Under the pieces are notes generated by a model. That model had not been told where the DNA came from and made no database searches. It saw only the letters and a program-made list of their open reading frames with translations. From Planctomycetota bacterium (GTDB lineage Bacteria > Planctomycetota > Planctomycetia > Pirellulales > Pirellulaceae): a stretch of DNA of 8,524 bases. Shown here piece after piece: positions 6,125 to 8,524 of this stretch (the stretch's first letter is position 1; the number at the start of each line of letters is the position of its first letter). The stretch is from assembly GCA_026692885.1 (NCBI GenBank), contig JAPLNJ010000751.1:1-8524 (forward strand). The letters run 5' to 3'. The position numbers and the translations under genes are program-made.

Positions 6125-7084
6125 CTATCCATGTTCGCCGCGATGCACGAGATAGTTGAACACGGCCTGCGTCGAGGCATCGCTGACCTGCAGACGCTGG
6201 ACCTCGAACTGTTCCTCGATCACCAAGTCGGCCAACACCGCGAAGAACCTCTTCGGACGGCGAGCCTGCACCAGCAGACCGCCGGCGCCTTCCAATTCCA
6301 CCGCCTGCACGCACTCCGCCTGAAACAACCTCGCCGCAAGTTCCCGGGGCTGGTTCGTCGCCAGCCGGATCTGCAGCGGATGCTCGTCCAGCATCTCGCG
6401 AATCTGTGTCAGCGAGCCGGCCGCCATGATCCGCCCCCGGAGCAGGAACAGGATCCGATCGGCCAACTTGTCCATATCTTCCAGAATGTGGCTGGAGACC
6501 AGGATCGCCTTGCCCCGCGCCGCCAACTGCCGGAACAGCTCCACGAACTCGACGCGGCCCAAGGGATCGACGCCGTTGAGCGGTTCGTCCAACACGATCA
6601 GCTCGGGATCGTGGACCAGGGCCTGGGCCAGCTTGATCCGCTGACGCATGCCCTTGGAGTAGGAACCCAACCGGCGATCGGCGCGGTCCGCCATCCCCAC
6701 CTGTTCCAGTACGGCTGCGGTGCGTTCGGCCGCCGGCCGCCCGCGAAAACCGTGCAGCTGCGCCATCGTTCGTACGAAATCGCGTCCCGACATCTCTTCG
6801 TAGAACGCATCGACGTCCGGGCAGTAACCGATGTGCGACTTGGCCCTCGCGGACCAAGCGTTGCGACCGCGAATCCGGACGTGGCCGAGGCTGGGCCGCA
6901 GTTGGCCGGTCAGCAATTTGATTAGCGTACTCTTGCCCGCTCCGTTCGGCCCGACCAGACCCGTGATTCCCGGCCGCAACTGCAGCGTGACGTCGTTCAC
7001 CGCGATTACGGCACCGTACCATTTCGAGACCGCCTGAAACTCGGTCAAAGGAGGAACCGAATTGTCGGTTACAACAGGATTCAT
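6125..7084 (-). CDS. ABC transporter ATP-binding protein (ATPase 2)
   Basis: This 319-residue cytoplasmic ATPase belongs to the ABC-2 exporter type (CcmA-like). Motifs, numbered from the ATG at 7084: Walker A GPNGAGKST (45-53), signature SYSKGMRQR (141-149), Walker B LIVLDEP (162-168), D-loop NGVDP (170-174) and H-loop SSH (197-199). A C-terminal extension of about 100 residues follows, as is usual in this group. The Q-loop reads GYCPDVDAFYEEMSG, with Asp-90 where Gln is typical. The ATG at 7084 is chosen because it overlaps the permease 1 stop as ATGA (7081-7084) and has AAGGTGG upstream; an in-frame start at 7141 would lie inside permease 1 and add 19 glycine- and serine-rich residues unlike the family. 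It is translated with permease 1, and permease 2 may be its partner beyond the repeat gap. Confidence 0.9.
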   Translation of the reverse strand: MNPVVTDNSVPPLTEFQAVSKWYGAVIAVNDVTLQLRPGITGLVGPNGAGKSTLIKLLTGQLRPSLGHVRIRGRNAWSARAKSHIGYCPDVDAFYEEMSGRDFVRTMAQLHGFRGRPAAERTAAVLEQVGMADRADRRLGSYSKGMRQRIKLAQALVHDPELIVLDEPLNGVDPLGRVEFVELFRQLAARGKAILVSSHILEDMDKLADRILFLLRGRIMAAGSLTQIREMLDEHPLQIRLATNQPRELAARLFQAECVQAVELEGAGGLLVQARRPKRFFAVLADLVIEEQFEVQRLQVSDASTQAVFNYLVHRGEHG

Positions 7085-7974
7085 GCCACCACCTTGACCG
7101 CTCGCACGCGAGGAATCACCGCCAAAGCCGAAACCAGACACACGACCACGACCACCGCCACCGCGCCGGCAATCAACGGCTCATCTTTTCCCGGATCCAG
7201 CGCCCCGAAGCACCAGGAGCCGATCAAGCGGATGTCCCGCCAGAACATCAATAGCCGCCAGCGCCGATCGTCGTACACATTGCGGAGGATCTCGCCCAGA
7301 ATCGGCAGCATTACGAAGATGCAGGACCAACTCATCACCAGGGGCACCGTCCTCTGCAGCCAGGCCGCCAGGGCGAACAGCAACAGGCTCAGGGCCACCG
7401 CCATCACCAGTCCGTAGCCCAAGATGCCGAGCAAGATCCGCAGGTTGTCTTGAAAGTAGGTGGTCGAATCGGTCAGCAGGCCGTATTCGGCGTACAGGAT
7501 CAGCGCGGGAACCGTGGTGGTCAACTCGACCAACAGGCCGATGCCCAACAATTTGCCCACCACGTAATGCCGGCGGCCCAAACGGCGGGACAGGTAGAAC
7601 GTCAGACCGCCGTGTCGGTAATCGTTGCCCACCAGCAGCTCGCCGGCGAAGGCCAGCATCAGCATGGTGACCGTGCCCTGGGCAAACATGAAATCGCGAT
7701 AGGTCTTGCCCACCCCGCTCACAGAACTGAGGATGCCGTCGACAAACTGTTTGAAGGCCGGATTCTGGACGCTGATCTGAGCTTTCAGGTAGATGGTGGC
7801 GAACATGAACAGGAAGTTCAGCAACGCGACCCCCAGCAGCAGCCAGAACAACTTGCGGCGCAGCACCAACTGCAGGCCCGTCCTGGCGATCGACCAACAG
7901 ACGAACCAAGCCGGTCGCAGGCGATCCGACCAGCCGCGGTAACGTTCGACAGCAAGGCCCACGTCGTCACTCAT
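7081..7974 (-). CDS. ABC-2 type transporter permease (permease 1)
   Basis: This 297-residue integral membrane protein has about six hydrophobic segments (near 42-62, 98-116, 136-162, 177-203, 208-228 and 265-287). The stretch GNDYRHGGLTFYLSRRLGRRHYVVGKLLG (116-144) fits the ABC-2 permease pattern of an acidic/basic pair, G-T/L, then S-R followed by a conserved Lys before a membrane span. A basic N-terminal region (1-41) probably lies in the cytoplasm. Its ATG overlaps the stop of ATPase 1 as ATGA (7971-7974), and its own stop overlaps the ATPase 2 start in the same way, so all three are translationally coupled. The preceding ribosome binding site is weak (GGGGAA), consistent with coupling. 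The substrate is unknown. Confidence 0.8.
   Translation of the reverse strand: MSDDVGLAVERYRGWSDRLRPAWFVCWSIARTGLQLVLRRKLFWLLLGVALLNFLFMFATIYLKAQISVQNPAFKQFVDGILSSVSGVGKTYRDFMFAQGTVTMLMLAFAGELLVGNDYRHGGLTFYLSRRLGRRHYVVGKLLGIGLLVELTTTVPALILYAEYGLLTDSTTYFQDNLRILLGILGYGLVMAVALSLLLFALAAWLQRTVPLVMSWSCIFVMLPILGEILRNVYDDRRWRLLMFWRDIRLIGSWCFGALDPGKDEPLIAGAVAVVVVVCLVSALAVIPRVRAVKVVA
7089..7095 (-). promoter_or_regulatory. Ribosome binding site for ATPase 2, inside the end of permease 1
   Basis: AAGGTGG on the minus strand, four bases before the ATG at 7084. It decides the start of ATPase 2 in favour of the ATGA overlap over the upstream in-frame ATG at 7141. Confidence 0.7.
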
Positions 7975-8524
7975 CTACCGTTCCCCAGCAAGCGGTGGTA
8001 GACCGCCTCCAAGTCCTCTTCTTCGGGCACCAGCCCGGTCAACAGCACCTGTTGGTCGCGCGCCACCGCGAAGAACGCTCGGTTGGTCCAGCCCTCCGGC
8101 ACAACGACCCGCGCCTCACCCGGGCGTTCGCGAACCAGGACTTCGGCCCCCCGGCTGCGCAGCTGGGCGATGAGTCCCGTGCCGTCTCCGTCCCAGCGAA
8201 TCTGGTAGCTGCGCGCGGACGCAGAACATAACTCGGCGATGCGGCCCAGACCCACGACCTGTCCGGCGTGGAGCATAATCGCCGTCTGACAAACCCGCTC
8301 GATATCGCTCAGCAGGTGGCTGGACAGCACCAACGACTTGTGCGGCCGAGCTGCCAGTGCGCGCAGCACGTCCAGCATGGCATCGCGTCCTTCGGGATCG
8401 AGTCCCGAGGTCGGCTCGTCCAGCAGTAACACATCCGGATCGTGGACCAGCGTCGCGGCAAGTTTCAGCCGTTGCTTGAGGCCCACGGAGTACTGTACCA
8501 GGAGACGGTAGCGGGCTTCCTCGA
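7971..8524 (-). CDS. ABC transporter ATP-binding protein (ATPase 1), N-terminus outside the window
   Basis: The reading frame stays open to the right edge, so only the last 183 residues are seen; Walker A and the Q-loop are missing. Visible are a variant signature YSVGLKQR (the LSGGQ position), Walker B and D-loop LLLDEPTSGLDP, the H-loop SSH, and a C-terminal extension of about 100 residues as in ABC-2 exporter ATPases. The GTG at 8486 is a valine codon within the signature, not a start: the signature itself begins upstream of it in the same frame. The stop overlaps the permease 1 ATG as ATGA, so the two are coupled and very likely form one transporter. Confidence 0.9.
   Translation of the reverse strand, partial: EEARYRLLVQYSVGLKQRLKLAATLVHDPDVLLLDEPTSGLDPEGRDAMLDVLRALAARPHKSLVLSSHLLSDIERVCQTAIMLHAGQVVGLGRIAELCSASARSYQIRWDGDGTGLIAQLRSRGAEVLVRERPGEARVVVPEGWTNRAFFAVARDQQVLLTGLVPEEEDLEAVYHRLLGNGR

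Noticed and set aside
6033..7022. A 329-codon minus-strand frame overlapping ATPase 2
   Set aside because: It is Arg- and Gly-rich, lies in another frame of a clear ABC ATPase, and ends in a 'PLTPNPSPR' peptide that comes from the dispersed repeat.
8484..8486. GTG as the start of a 171-residue ABC protein
   Set aside because: The frame continues upstream to the window edge and encodes the first part of the ABC signature, so the gene is truncated by the window.

Overview
The window is GC-rich, dense bacterial DNA. Its gene content (exported GH95 and GH99-like glycoside hydrolases, LamG-type fragments, paired ABC-2 transporters, a CitG-like protein without citrate lyase) and its intergenic repeats ('CAGGCTTTCCAGCCTG' and 'AAGCTTCCAGCTT' hairpins) suggest a planctomycete. 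That placement is an inference; no rRNA or phylogenetic marker is present.

Layout. Bases 1-240 are non-coding, with two related short palindromes. One plus-strand gene (241-1098) encodes a CitG-like triphosphoribosyl-dephospho-CoA synthase family protein. Everything else is on the minus strand and is read from the right edge leftwards: a truncated ABC ATPase (8524-7971), an ABC-2 type permease (7974-7081), a second ABC ATPase (7084-6125), a 323-bp repeat-rich gap (6124-5802), a second ABC-2 permease (5801-5013), a secreted GH95 family protein (4991-2583), a LamG-like remnant in another frame (about 2646-2449), and a secreted GH99-like glycosidase (2405-1152) that converges on the CitG-like gene.

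How it may work together. The first three minus-strand genes are joined by two ATGA stop/start overlaps and are almost certainly co-translated. Permease 2 probably partners ATPase 2, giving two ATPase/permease pairs, but they are now separated by the repeat gap. Permease 2 and the GH95 gene are 21 bp apart. The GH95 and GH99-like genes could form a small extracellular or periplasmic glycan-degrading unit. Any functional link to the ABC genes is unproven.

Most unusual features: (1) a 140-bp MITE-like palindromic element with 12-bp terminal inverted repeats, a 5-bp CCGAT direct repeat and a perfect 25-bp internal inverted repeat, nested inside another repeat; (2) the GH95 C-terminus, where two halves of a LamG-like domain lie in reverse order and in different frames; (3) GH95 active-site positions that appear changed (Asn to Asp, Asp to Glu). 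I found no clearly new multi-gene defence or mobile system.
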